Origin: Synergistaceae bacterium
GTDB lineage: Bacteria > Synergistota > Synergistia > Synergistales > Aminobacteriaceae
Direction of reading: 5' to 3'
Assembly (NCBI GenBank): GCA_031276855.1
Contig: JAISMH010000114.1
Location: forward strand, 1-41,397
DNA: 41,397 bases
Shown here: positions 8,377-15,905 of the stretch, piece by piece
Numbering within the stretch: position 1 is the stretch's first letter
Layout of the letters: each line of letters starts with the position of its first letter
The notes under the pieces: model-generated
The model's database searches: none
What the model was told of the DNA's origin: nothing
Seen by the model: the letters and a program-made list of their open reading frames with translations, nothing else
Translations under genes and position numbers: made by a program

Positions 8377-9642
8377 TCCCAGGGCGTCGGGCAGCCAGGT
8401 CGAGAGCTCGGGAATGAAGGTGAGCAGAAGCAGGGTGATCAGCATCGGAATCAGCAAAATCGCCAAATCTTTCAGAATCTCACGCAGAGAGATCTTCGCG
8501 ATACCGCAGGACACGAAAAGGCATACTCCCAAAGGCGGAGTCACCATTCCGATGGTGAGGTTCATGGCGACGATAATGCCGAAGTGAACCAGATCGATGT
8601 TCAGCGTCTTCACCAGCGGAAGGAAAAGCGGCACAAAGATCGTCAGGGCGCTGATGGTGTCGATGAAAGTTCCCGCAACCAGAAGAATGCCGTTCATGAT
8701 CAGAAGCCCCGTCCATTTGTCGTGAATGACGGAAAGCAGGGCCTGAGATATTTGCTGCGGGAGCATTTTGACCGTCAAAAACCAGATAAAGAGGCTCGCC
8801 GTCATCAAAACCGTGAGAATGACCCCGCTGCTGACCGCCGCGTCGATGAAAGAATCGGCCACGCTTTTCCACGTCAGCTCGCGGTAGACGAGACCTCCCA
8901 GCAGCAGGGCGTAGGCGACGGCGATGCCGGCGGACTCCGTGGGCGTGAAGACGCCGAGGACAATGCCGCCGATGATGATCAGAGGCATCAGAAGAGCCAG
9001 AATCGCGTCCTTGAAGCCAAGCAGCCTTTCCCTCGCCGTGGGCTTCCGGGAACGCCCGACGTAACCGCGCGATCGGCTGACGAAATAGTTGGCGGTCATC
9101 AGAAGCGCGCCCATCAGAATGCCGGGAATGACTCCGGCCATGAAGAGCTTCGCGATGGAGGAGCCGACCATGACGCCGTAGACGACCAGGGGTATGCTGG
9201 GCGGAATGATCGGGCCGATCGTGCCGGCGCAGGCGACGAGTGAAGCGGAGTACGCCTTCGAATAACCCTTCTCCACCATCTCGGACATCAGAATGCCTCC
9301 GATGGCGGCCGCCGCGGCGATGGCGGAGCCCGTGACCGCCGCGAAGATCATCGCCGCCACGATGACGACCATGCCCAGCCCGCCCGGCCAATGACCGACC
9401 ATGGCCTCGGCGAAATTCGTTATGCGGCGCGATATGCCTCCGGCCGCCATGAGGTTCCCGGCCAGCACGAAAAGAGGAATGGCAATCAGGGAAAAATTAT
9501 CCACTCCCGTGAACATGCGCTGAACCACGACTTCAAGGGGAAACCCGGAAAGGGCGAGCCCTCCCAGCGTGATGATGCCGAGAGAAAAAGCGATGGGAAT
9601 CCCCAGAAGAAAGGTTCCGAAAAGAGCGGCTATCCAGAGCAT
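8368..9642 (-). CDS. dctM: TRAP transporter large membrane subunit DctM
   Basis: A 424-residue large permease of a tripartite ATP-independent periplasmic transporter, which couples sodium entry to uptake of an organic acid delivered by the binding protein. About 12 hydrophobic segments fill the protein. Family segments include FSLIAIPLFVLAGNLM, GSAIAAAAAIGGILM, CAGTIGPIIPPSIPLVVYGV, FTPTESAGIAVAYALLLG and NLTIGMVTPPLGVCLFV. The ATG at 9642 lies 4 bases after the dctQ stop. Its C terminus is normal for the family (ELSTWLPDALGLK). It forms one operon with dctP and dctQ and is followed by cupin and hydrolase genes. Confidence 0.97.
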   Translation of the reverse strand: MLWIAALFGTFLLGIPIAFSLGIITLGGLALSGFPLEVVVQRMFTGVDNFSLIAIPLFVLAGNLMAAGGISRRITNFAEAMVGHWPGGLGMVVIVAAMIFAAVTGSAIAAAAAIGGILMSEMVEKGYSKAYSASLVACAGTIGPIIPPSIPLVVYGVMVGSSIAKLFMAGVIPGILMGALLMTANYFVSRSRGYVGRSRKPTARERLLGFKDAILALLMPLIIIGGIVLGVFTPTESAGIAVAYALLLGGLVYRELTWKSVADSFIDAAVSSGVILTVLMTASLFIWFLTVKMLPQQISQALLSVIHDKWTGLLIMNGILLVAGTFIDTISALTIFVPLFLPLVKTLNIDLVHFGIIVAMNLTIGMVTPPLGVCLFVSCGIAKISLREILKDLAILLIPMLITLLLLTFIPELSTWLPDALGLK

Positions 9643-9646
9643 GGAT

Positions 9647-10117
9647 TCAGTCCGCCTTCGCTCCCGAACGGAGCGCGATTGTTTTGACCGTGTCCGTGAG
9701 CAGGGCGCAGAGCATGACCGCCGCGCCGACGGGAATGACGCCGTAGACCCACGCCATCGAAAGGTTCAGATAAGGCATGGTCTGATCGATATTGTGGCGG
9801 ATGAACGGAAAACTGTAGGCCAGCACCGCGGAGAGAAAAATGAACGTGACGGCGTTGGAAAGAAGGCCGAAAAAGGGTTTCCAGGACGCCGGGAAAGAGT
9901 GGATCAGGAAATCGATGTTCAGATGCAGCTTTTTGATCACGCCCAGGGTCATCCCCAGAAAGATCGTGTAAACGAAAGCGATGCGAATGACGTCGGTCGC
10001 CCAGGGCAGAGCGATGTTGAAGACGTAGCGCTGGAAGACTTGGGCGAACACCACGCCGAAAACGACGAAAAGACTCAGCCCCGCCAGGAACGCGAGAACT
10101 TTTTCCAGATACTTCAT
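9647..10117 (-). CDS. dctQ: TRAP transporter small membrane subunit DctQ
   Basis: A 156-residue, four-helix small permease of the TRAP transporter; it sits with DctM in the inner membrane. The pattern MKYLEKVLAFLAGLSLFVVF, then RYVFNIALPWATDVIRIAFV, GVIKKLHLNIDFLIHSFP and a last helix YGVIPVGAAVMLCALLTD, is typical of DctQ. ATG 10117 has GAGGAGG about six bases upstream. A 138-base gap containing a large GC-rich palindrome separates it from dctP, so less transcript may reach dctQM than dctP. Confidence 0.95.
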   Translation of the reverse strand: MKYLEKVLAFLAGLSLFVVFGVVFAQVFQRYVFNIALPWATDVIRIAFVYTIFLGMTLGVIKKLHLNIDFLIHSFPASWKPFFGLLSNAVTFIFLSAVLAYSFPFIRHNIDQTMPYLNLSMAWVYGVIPVGAAVMLCALLTDTVKTIALRSGAKAD

Positions 10118-10160
10118 CGAATGGCCTCCTCGGAAATCGAACGTTTACAAACCTTCGAAC

Positions 10161-10250
10161 CTTGGGGCTCCGCCCCAAACCCCGCCGGGGCCGCGGGCCC
10201 CGGACCCGATCCTGGGTTTCGGGGCCGGAGTTTGGAGCGGAGCCTCGGGG
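10161..10250. repeat. GC-rich 90-base palindromic repeat between dctP and dctQ
   Basis: An imperfect palindrome: the left arm (CTTGGGGCTCCGCCCCAAAC) is matched by the reverse complement of the right arm, and GGGGCCGCGGGCCCC forms an inner stem. Related pieces occur at 23743-23793 and 38655-38706. In the dctP-dctQM transcript it would fold into a very stable structure that could limit read-through or protect the dctP message from 3' decay. Confidence 0.8.
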
Positions 10251-10255
10251 TTTTA

Positions 10256-11263
10256 TTACGAACCTGCGCGGATTTTTTCGATCAGGGATTCGGGAATGAC
10301 ATCGCCCAGAACTTTATACAGGTCCTTCGTCGCCTCCGCGAAAGCGTCGATGTCCGGGTTTTCGAGGATTTCGACCCCCGCCTTTCGGATGACGTCGAGT
10401 TGCTGCACTTCCTGATCTTCGAGGAATTTACGCTGATAGTCGCTCGTTTCCGCCGCGGCCTCGAGAATGATCGTCTGCTGGTCGGGCGTCAGGCCGGCAA
10501 ACCATTTGGGATTGGCCAGAACGGCTGCGGCCTCGTAGGTGTGGCGGTCGAGCGAGAGGTATTTCTGAACCTCGTAGTACTTCATGGAGTAAATCGTCGC
10601 GACAGGATTCTCCTCTCCGTCCACCACCTTCTGCTGAAGCGCGGAATAAAGCTCGCTGAACGGGATAGGCGTGGGGATTCCGCCCAGTCTGCTGATGAAC
10701 TCCATCCATATTTTGGACTCCTGGACGCGGATTTTCAGGTCTTTCATGTCCGCGGGCGTTTTGATGGGGCGAATGCCGTTCGTGAAATTGCGGAATCCGA
10801 CCTCCCAGTAAGCCAGGTTGCGGAAACCCTTGGCCTCCATACAGCGGTTGAGCTCCGCGCCGACCTCCCCGTCGAGGGCCTTGTAGGCCTGTGCGCGGCT
10901 CTTGAAGAGGTAGGGCACGCCCAAAACCTGCATCTCCGGGACAAAGCCGGGCAGCGCGCCGCCCGCCGCTATCGCCGTGACCTCGATCGTGCCCATGCGG
11001 ACGCCTTCCGCTTCCTCCCGCTCGCTCCCCAGCTGCGCCTGCGGGAAGATGTTGACCTTGATCTCTCCGCCCGACTTCTCCTCGACCAGTTTCTTGAAAT
11101 ACTCCGCCCCGATGTGGTATTGGTGCTCGAGACTCCCGGAGTGGGCGAACTTGAATTCCAGCGCGGACGCGGAAGGAACGGACAACCCCCAAATAACGGC
11201 CGCAGCGGCCAAAACTTTCAAAATGCTCTTCCCCGACATGCTTGTCCCCGATACTTTCCTCAC
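10256..11263 (-). CDS. dctP: TRAP transporter solute-binding protein DctP
   Basis: A 335-residue periplasmic binding protein of the TRAP family. Residues 1-34 are a signal peptide with basic start, hydrophobic core and likely cleavage after SASA (34/35). The ligand-binding core follows the family pattern: LKIRVQESKIW (its arginine normally pairs with the substrate carboxylate), GGIPTPIPFSELYSAL and VDGEENPVATIY. The start is GTG 11263, with AGGGGAGG about seven bases upstream; an internal ATG eight codons later is possible. It is the first gene of dctPQM. The ligand is probably an organic acid, but the sequence does not say which. Confidence 0.96.
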   Translation of the reverse strand: MRKVSGTSMSGKSILKVLAAAAVIWGLSVPSASALEFKFAHSGSLEHQYHIGAEYFKKLVEEKSGGEIKVNIFPQAQLGSEREEAEGVRMGTIEVTAIAAGGALPGFVPEMQVLGVPYLFKSRAQAYKALDGEVGAELNRCMEAKGFRNLAYWEVGFRNFTNGIRPIKTPADMKDLKIRVQESKIWMEFISRLGGIPTPIPFSELYSALQQKVVDGEENPVATIYSMKYYEVQKYLSLDRHTYEAAAVLANPKWFAGLTPDQQTIILEAAAETSDYQRKFLEDQEVQQLDVIRKAGVEILENPDIDAFAEATKDLYKVLGDVIPESLIEKIRAGS

Positions 11264-11319
11264 ACTGAAAACCTCCCCTGAATTTAAGTATAAATGAAAT
11301 TAAGTGCAAATAAATTTGT

Positions 11320-12207
11320 TCAAGCCGGAACGTAGATTTCGGGCACGCGGTCTTTGAAGACGGTCAGGAAATTGCGAAACTCCGCGGCCTTGGATGTTTC
11401 GATCACGGTGAAGGCGGCTTCCTCCCCCTCGCCCGCTTTGAAGAGGATCTCCCCGTAGGGGTCGATGACGGTGGATTCCCCGCCGAAAGCCGTGCCGTCG
11501 GACGTTCCGGTGCGGTTGCAGGCGACGACGAACATCTGGTTCTCGATGGCGCGCGCCCTCAGAAGCGCGTTCCAGTGCAGCGCACGGGAGGCCGGCCACT
11601 GCGACGCGACGAAGAGAACCTCCGTTCCCTCCAGCGCGTACCGCCTCAGCCACTCGCAGAAACGAATGTCGTAGCAGGTCACGTTGCCGGCTTTTACGCG
11701 CGCGCCCGCCCCGCCGGAGGCGCGGATCTCGAACAGCGACGGCTCGCGTCCCGCGGCGAAGTATTTGTCCTCTTCCATCAGACGGATGAGATGCGCCTTG
11801 TCGTAGCTCCGCACCAGCTCACCGTCGGGCGAAACGACCTGTCCGCGGTTGGCGTAACCGCCCGTCCCCGAGGGGGATTTGGATTTGGATGCGGATGTGG
11901 ATGCGGATGTGGATTTGGATGCGGATGTGGATTTAATCGACGCAAGGACGCTTCCTCCCGCGAACCACACGCCGTGGCGTTTGGCGATATTTCCCAAAAA
12001 TTCCGCCGTTCCCCGGCCTTCCGCGTCGGCCAGTTCCGCGGCCCGATCCAGGCGGTATCCGGTCGTCCACAGCTCGGGGACGACGATGACCGTCGGCAGC
12101 TCCGACGGAACGTAACGCGTTTCCATCCAGTGTTCGACCTTGCGCTTGTTGGCGGCCGCGTCGCCGATCGCGACATCGATTTGAAAAATTCCCACGCGAA
12201 GTTTCAT
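11320..12207 (-). CDS. Carbon-nitrogen hydrolase (nitrilase superfamily, MtnU/omega-amidase-like)
   Basis: A 295-residue amidase of the nitrilase superfamily. The catalytic triad is present: Glu45 in VVPELWTTGY, Lys137 in YDKAHLIRLM and Cys178 in VTCYDIRFCEW. The segments RAIENQMFVVACNRTGTSDG and VIDPYGEIL place it near omega-amidase/MtnU proteins, which hydrolyse alpha-keto acid amides. Residues 92-111 are a low-complexity run of Ser alternating with Lys, Thr or Ala, encoded by ten hexamers, replacing the short loop before GYANRGQVVSPDGE. The start is ATG 12207; the open frame begins nine codons earlier, but that part contains the likely ribosome-binding site GGGGAAGG. It lies 56 bases upstream of dctP. 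A role in processing an amide or keto-acid imported by the TRAP system is an inference from position. Confidence 0.9.
   Translation of the reverse strand: MKLRVGIFQIDVAIGDAAANKRKVEHWMETRYVPSELPTVIVVPELWTTGYRLDRAAELADAEGRGTAEFLGNIAKRHGVWFAGGSVLASIKSTSASKSTSASTSASKSKSPSGTGGYANRGQVVSPDGELVRSYDKAHLIRLMEEDKYFAAGREPSLFEIRASGGAGARVKAGNVTCYDIRFCEWLRRYALEGTEVLFVASQWPASRALHWNALLRARAIENQMFVVACNRTGTSDGTAFGGESTVIDPYGEILFKAGEGEEAAFTVIETSKAAEFRNFLTVFKDRVPEIYVPA
11875..11934. repeat. Perfect-register hexamer tract, ten units, in a coding region
   Basis: Ten hexamers of form GGATTT, GGATGC or GGATGT in unbroken register (60 bases). On the coding (minus) strand they read as alternating serine with Lys, Ala or Thr. 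Slippage by whole hexamers would add or remove two residues without a frameshift. Confidence 0.95.
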
Positions 12208-12230
12208 CTTGGATAAACACCTTCCCCTCA

Positions 12231-12299
12231 ACATTCAAGCTCAGGGGGGCGGAGCTCGTTCGCCCAAAAGCGGGCTCACTGGCCCCCCCGAGACCCCCC
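12231..12299. repeat. Dispersed repeat, copy 1 (second copy at 32304-32353)
   Basis: Read on the minus strand, this holds GGGGTCTCGGGGGGGCCAG, a variable middle, then AACGAGCTCCGCCCCCCTGAGCTTGAA. The copy at 32304-32353 has the same order of blocks. It lies between the DUF2848 gene and the carbon-nitrogen hydrolase and abuts the inverted repeat starting at 12282. Confidence 0.6.
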
Positions 12300-12352
12300 T
12301 GTGATAAACGCCTGTCTTAACTGGACATGGTATACAGGGTTTGAACGATTAC
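12282..12352 (+). repeat. Left member of the inverted-repeat pair around the DUF2848 gene
   Basis: About 70 bases running from the C-tract and GAGACCCCCCTGTGA through AACGCCTGTCTTAACTG to CATGGTATACAGGGTTTGAA and CGATTAC. The reverse complement of 13246-13312 matches it at most positions, with one three-base gap. It ends 21 bases past the DUF2848 stop codon. Confidence 0.85.
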
Positions 12353-12373
12353 CTTTCTTCAAGTCAGGCTCTG

Positions 12374-13063
12374 TCAACTTCGGTCCGGCAGAACGGAGAC
12401 CGTGTAGGCGAACCGGATGGACCGGTTCAGCACCGGGTCGGAAAGGGTCATCCGAAACTCCCCGGCGTGAACGATGCCGCCGGCGGCCGCCAGAGTTCCG
12501 CTGAAAAGCGAGATTTTGCCCGGGAACGGAGCGTCTTCCCGCGCCAGCTCCTCCAGACGTTCGGGCGGCAGCAGATCGCCCAGGACTCCTTTCTGATAGA
12601 TACGATACCCCCCTTCGCATGGAATTTCCGAGGAGATCCCGATCGTGTCCCAGTGTTCCCGAATGTCCGCGACCTTCCAGAAGAGGGGAGCTACGATCTT
12701 GCTGCACGCCTGCTTCGCCTTCGAGACGGAGACGGTCTCCAGCGCCCGGTCCGTGTGGTCGCTGGCCAGGGTCATGAAGAGGTCCCCTCCCTCGTCGCGC
12801 GCCATGAAAAACTCGACTTCGCCCGAGGTCGCCTCCCCGACGACGGAGAGTTTCTTCAGCGAAAACACCCTGTCCGGCTCGATCCAGTACATGGCCGGCA
12901 CGGCATACGGAGCGGGAACCCCCACCTTCGCAAGCTCCTCGATGTGGTCTTTGACGGCCTTCTGGTTGCGCCCGGCATAGCCGACGGCGACGCACAGATC
13001 CCAAGTCAGCAGGACGCGTTCCGCGCCCCCGTCGGACCGCAAAACCGCCGCTTCGTACTTCAT
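12374..13063 (-). CDS. DUF2848 family protein (fumarylacetoacetase-like fold)
   Basis: A 229-residue protein matching DUF2848, a family of uncharacterised cytoplasmic proteins often encoded beside organic-acid transporters. Recognisable segments are LCVAVGYAGRNQKAVKDHIEE, GVPAPYAVPAMYWIEP, GEVEFFMARD and LASDHTDRALETVSVSKAKQ. The start is ATG 13063 with GAGGGAGG seven bases upstream. The frame is open for 30 more codons, but those are a tandem-repeat tract (EIRL units) and probably untranslated. The gene is bracketed by a 65-70 base inverted repeat, so it may have been moved as a cassette. Its placement before the carbon-nitrogen hydrolase and TRAP genes suggests a role in the same catabolic route (inference). 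Confidence 0.85.
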   Translation of the reverse strand: MKYEAAVLRSDGGAERVLLTWDLCVAVGYAGRNQKAVKDHIEELAKVGVPAPYAVPAMYWIEPDRVFSLKKLSVVGEATSGEVEFFMARDEGGDLFMTLASDHTDRALETVSVSKAKQACSKIVAPLFWKVADIREHWDTIGISSEIPCEGGYRIYQKGVLGDLLPPERLEELAREDAPFPGKISLFSGTLAAAGGIVHAGEFRMTLSDPVLNRSIRFAYTVSVLPDRS

Positions 13064-13083
13064 GCGAATCCCTCCCTCAACCT

Positions 13084-13151
13084 GATTTTCAAATCCGATT
13101 TCAAATCTGATTTCAAGCCTGATTTCAAGCCTGATTTCAAGCCTGATTTCC
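13084..13151. repeat. 12-base tandem repeat, about five units, in the DUF2848 leader
   Basis: Units GATTTTCAAATCC, GATTTCAAATCT and three copies of GATTTCAAGCCT, ending in a partial unit. They lie about 20-90 bases upstream of the chosen ATG and are in frame with it, so they would encode EIRL/EIGF units if translation began further upstream. Confidence 0.9.
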
Positions 13152-13245
13152 AAACATCGGTATGCAATATCAGGAGTTTATTCCCGGAAGAAAAACGCAT
13201 CAAGGGCAAACGGCGCATTTTGCCGCTCGTCTGAGAAAATGTCCT

Positions 13246-13312
13246 GTAATCGTCCAAACTTATACCATGTTCAGTTAAGACAGGCGTTTGTCACAGGGGA
13301 GTCTCGGGGGGC
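13246..13312 (-). repeat. Right member of the inverted-repeat pair around the DUF2848 gene
   Basis: The reverse complement of the element at 12282-12352, sharing the blocks CGATTAC, CATGGTATA, AACGCCTGTCTTAACTG and the GAGAC/C-tract edge. Together the two bracket 12353-13245, which contains only the DUF2848 gene and its repeat-bearing leader. No transposase is between them. Confidence 0.85.
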
Positions 13313-13338
13313 ATGTTCCGCGCAAACTGCCGCGCGGG

Positions 13339-15813
13339 TCAGCCTCTCGCAATGACCTCTTCCAGGCGCTGCGCGACGGCGTCGTATTCGATGTTGTCCG
13401 TCTGCTCCCGAAGCCACGCGACGAGATCCGCGCCGGACTGGTAGTTGAAATTTTCCAGCTCCGCCAGAAGGTTTTCCATCTGCGAGGTTCGGAAATGCCG
13501 GGCCGCGGCGAGCATCTTTTCGAGGGTTTCCCGGTCCGGCTCCGCGCGGAGCGGTTTTTCACGCGATTTTTCGGGCATCCGCTCCGCGGCTTTCGCCAGA
13601 AGGTCCCTCATATCTTCGAGCAGCTTCTCCGCCGAGTCGATCAGTGCGTTGTTGCCGGAGCGCACCATCTCCCACTGCCCCGTCTTCGCCGCGAGTTCCA
13701 GCGCCTCCGCGCGCTTGCCGACGGGCTCGGCGCAGATGCCGTAGCTCGCCCCCTTCAGACCGTGGACGACGGTGGCGTACGTCCGCATCTCCTCCTCGGA
13801 GGGGTTTTCCATGCTTCCGGCGGAGAGCTTCGCGAGCAGCCCCGGAGTGTGCAGGGCGTAGGATTTGAGGATGCCCAGGTAGGCCGCCTCGCTCTCGTAG
13901 CGGTCTATTCCCGCTTCGAGGTCGAGGCCGTCCACGTGGAAGCCGCGCAGAATCCCGGACGAATCGTCCGGCTGCGCGGACCTTTCCGGGCCTTCCGCCC
14001 CCTGGGCCGCCGCGTTCTGCCTGTCGAGTACCCACTTGTTCAGGGCCGCGTCCAGCCGGAATATATCGATGGGCTTCGGGATGAATCCGTCGAAACCGTT
14101 CTGGAGGAACATTTCGTTGCTGCCGGAGAGGGCGTTCGCGGTGAGGGCGACGATCGGCACCGTCTTCGCGTACTCCGTTCCGATCTCGCCGCGGATGATG
14201 CGCGTCGCCTCCACGCCGTCCATCTCCGGCATCATGTGGTCCATGAAGATGATGTCGTATTTCTCGGCGGCCGGGGCGTCGTCGGGCGTGGCGCGTACGA
14301 TGTCGATAGCCTCCTTCCCGCTCAGGACACAGTCGATCGTCAGGCCGTAGGGCATCATCAGGCCCTTCGCCACGTCCAGGTTCGTCATGACGTCGTCCAC
14401 GACCAGGACCCTTCCGTAGGGCATGTAGGCGCGGACCATGTTGCTGCGGCCTCTGAGCCGGTTTTCCATGAAGCGGAACTTCCGCAGGTTGGCCGCCGTC
14501 TCCGGGCCGATGGGGGTATCGTCCACGATCTCGAGGCACAGCGTCACGATAAAGAAACTGCCGTGCCCGTACTTGCTTTTCACATGGATGGTGCCGCCCA
14601 TCAGCTCGACCAGGTGCTTCGAGATGGACAGCCCCAGCCCCGTGCCCTCGATGTTGTGGTCGGGGCGCGACTTCATCTGGCTGTACTCCTTGAAGAGCCG
14701 GCCGATTTCCTCTTGCTTGATGCCCACGCCCGTGTCCCTCACGGCGAAGCGGACGACGGCCCACTTTCCCTCGCGCCGGCTGTGGATGTGGAAGGCCACG
14801 CGGCCCTCTTTGGTGTACTTGAAGGCGTTGGAGAGGATGTTGTTCAGAATCTGCTTCACGCGCAGCTCGTCGCCCCGGAGTCTGACGGGCGTTTTCTCGT
14901 TGATGTCGAGGGAGAAGACGATGTTTTTAGAGCCGATTCTCACGATGTTGAGCTGCACCACGTCGTTGATGAGGGTCGGGATATCGAACTCCGCCGGCGT
15001 GATCTCGAAGCCGCCCGCCTCGATTTTGGAGATGTCCAGAATGTCGTTGACGATGGCCAGCAGGTTCGAGCCCGAATTGAGTATTTTTTCGAGGTTGGTC
15101 CGCGTGCGCTTGGAGAGGTTCTCCCGCAGTTCCACCTCCGAGAGCCCGATGATCGCGTTGAGGGGTGTGCGCAGCTCGTGGCTCACCGTCGCGAGGAACG
15201 CGCTTTTTGCCTGGGAGGTCGCCTCGGCCTGCCGGGCCTGTATCTTGTCGGTGAGGTCGTAGAGCAGAACCAGAACGCCCAGCATCTGCGAGTTCGCGTC
15301 CAGCATGGGGTTGAGATTGACGATGTAGGAGAGCGGATTGCCGGACGGCTCCCATTGGATCGTCTGCTCGAAGGAGGCGCTCCGCTTGTCGGCGAGAACG
15401 TCCCCGAAGACGGCGCAGCACCGCCGGAGGTCTTCGTCGCCCAGAAACCGTCTGAAAACGTCCTCCAGCTTCCGGCCCACGATCAGGCCGGCGTCGGCGG
15501 TCTTCAGCCGGGTCAGGAAAGAGTCGGAACAGTAAAGGAGTTTGCATTCCTGATCGAATACGATGACGATGTTCGAGCTGTTCTTCATGATCAGCTTGAA
15601 GAAAATCTCGTAGTTCGCCCGCTCGGCGGAAATGACGTCGGAGAGCTGCGTACTCGCCTGGAGCATCTCCTTAGACCGGTTCACGAGTTCCCGCAGGTTT
15701 TTGAGTTCCCTCAGAGATTTTGCGTGCTTCTGCCGCTCCTGCTCCAGTTCGGTCTTCAACATCAAAAATTCTTCCCGTGTGGGAACAATGAACTCTTCGC
15801 TCTCTTCGGCCAA
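13339..15813 (-). CDS. Cytoplasmic hybrid histidine kinase (PAS-HisKA-HATPase-REC-Hpt)
   Basis: An 824-residue hybrid sensor kinase without membrane segments. Residues 15-60 look like a coiled coil and 65-190 a PAS-like sensor. The phosphoacceptor is His212 in SHELRTPLNAIIGLSE. The ATPase domain has an N box (LNNILSNAFKYT), G1 (RDTGVGI) and G2 (GTGLGLSISKHLVELMGG). The receiver (about 467-595) has DD at 473-474, phosphoacceptor Asp525 (FMDHMMPEMDG) and KP at 580-581. An Hpt domain with His684 (VHGLKGASYG) ends the protein. It is therefore a complete internal His-Asp-His relay. From the kinase domain to the Hpt it is closely related to the kinase at 15906-18767, so the two arose by duplication. 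It is last in the signalling operon, 92 bases after its paralogue. Confidence 0.96.
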   Translation of the reverse strand: MAEESEEFIVPTREEFLMLKTELEQERQKHAKSLRELKNLRELVNRSKEMLQASTQLSDVISAERANYEIFFKLIMKNSSNIVIVFDQECKLLYCSDSFLTRLKTADAGLIVGRKLEDVFRRFLGDEDLRRCCAVFGDVLADKRSASFEQTIQWEPSGNPLSYIVNLNPMLDANSQMLGVLVLLYDLTDKIQARQAEATSQAKSAFLATVSHELRTPLNAIIGLSEVELRENLSKRTRTNLEKILNSGSNLLAIVNDILDISKIEAGGFEITPAEFDIPTLINDVVQLNIVRIGSKNIVFSLDINEKTPVRLRGDELRVKQILNNILSNAFKYTKEGRVAFHIHSRREGKWAVVRFAVRDTGVGIKQEEIGRLFKEYSQMKSRPDHNIEGTGLGLSISKHLVELMGGTIHVKSKYGHGSFFIVTLCLEIVDDTPIGPETAANLRKFRFMENRLRGRSNMVRAYMPYGRVLVVDDVMTNLDVAKGLMMPYGLTIDCVLSGKEAIDIVRATPDDAPAAEKYDIIFMDHMMPEMDGVEATRIIRGEIGTEYAKTVPIVALTANALSGSNEMFLQNGFDGFIPKPIDIFRLDAALNKWVLDRQNAAAQGAEGPERSAQPDDSSGILRGFHVDGLDLEAGIDRYESEAAYLGILKSYALHTPGLLAKLSAGSMENPSEEEMRTYATVVHGLKGASYGICAEPVGKRAEALELAAKTGQWEMVRSGNNALIDSAEKLLEDMRDLLAKAAERMPEKSREKPLRAEPDRETLEKMLAAARHFRTSQMENLLAELENFNYQSGADLVAWLREQTDNIEYDAVAQRLEEVIARG

Positions 15814-15905
15814 AATGACGCACCTTCCCCACTTTCTCTATACCGGGCACGGCGCCTCGCCGAACGCTTCGGCCCGTGTTCCGCTCCGGCCGATCGGTTT
15901 TCGGG

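Noticed and set aside
11875-11934. Could the hexamer tract be a CRISPR array or part of one?
   Set aside because: Units are 6 bases without unique spacers and lie inside an intact gene. No CRISPR-like repeat-spacer pattern or cas gene occurs in the window.
12301-12504. 67-codon frame antisense to the DUF2848 3' end
   Set aside because: It overlaps the inverted repeat and the known gene, has no ribosome-binding site and no family pattern.
12282-13312. Insertion sequence with DUF2848 as transposase
   Set aside because: The enclosed protein matches DUF2848 and has no transposase motif. Only the inverted repeats suggest mobility.
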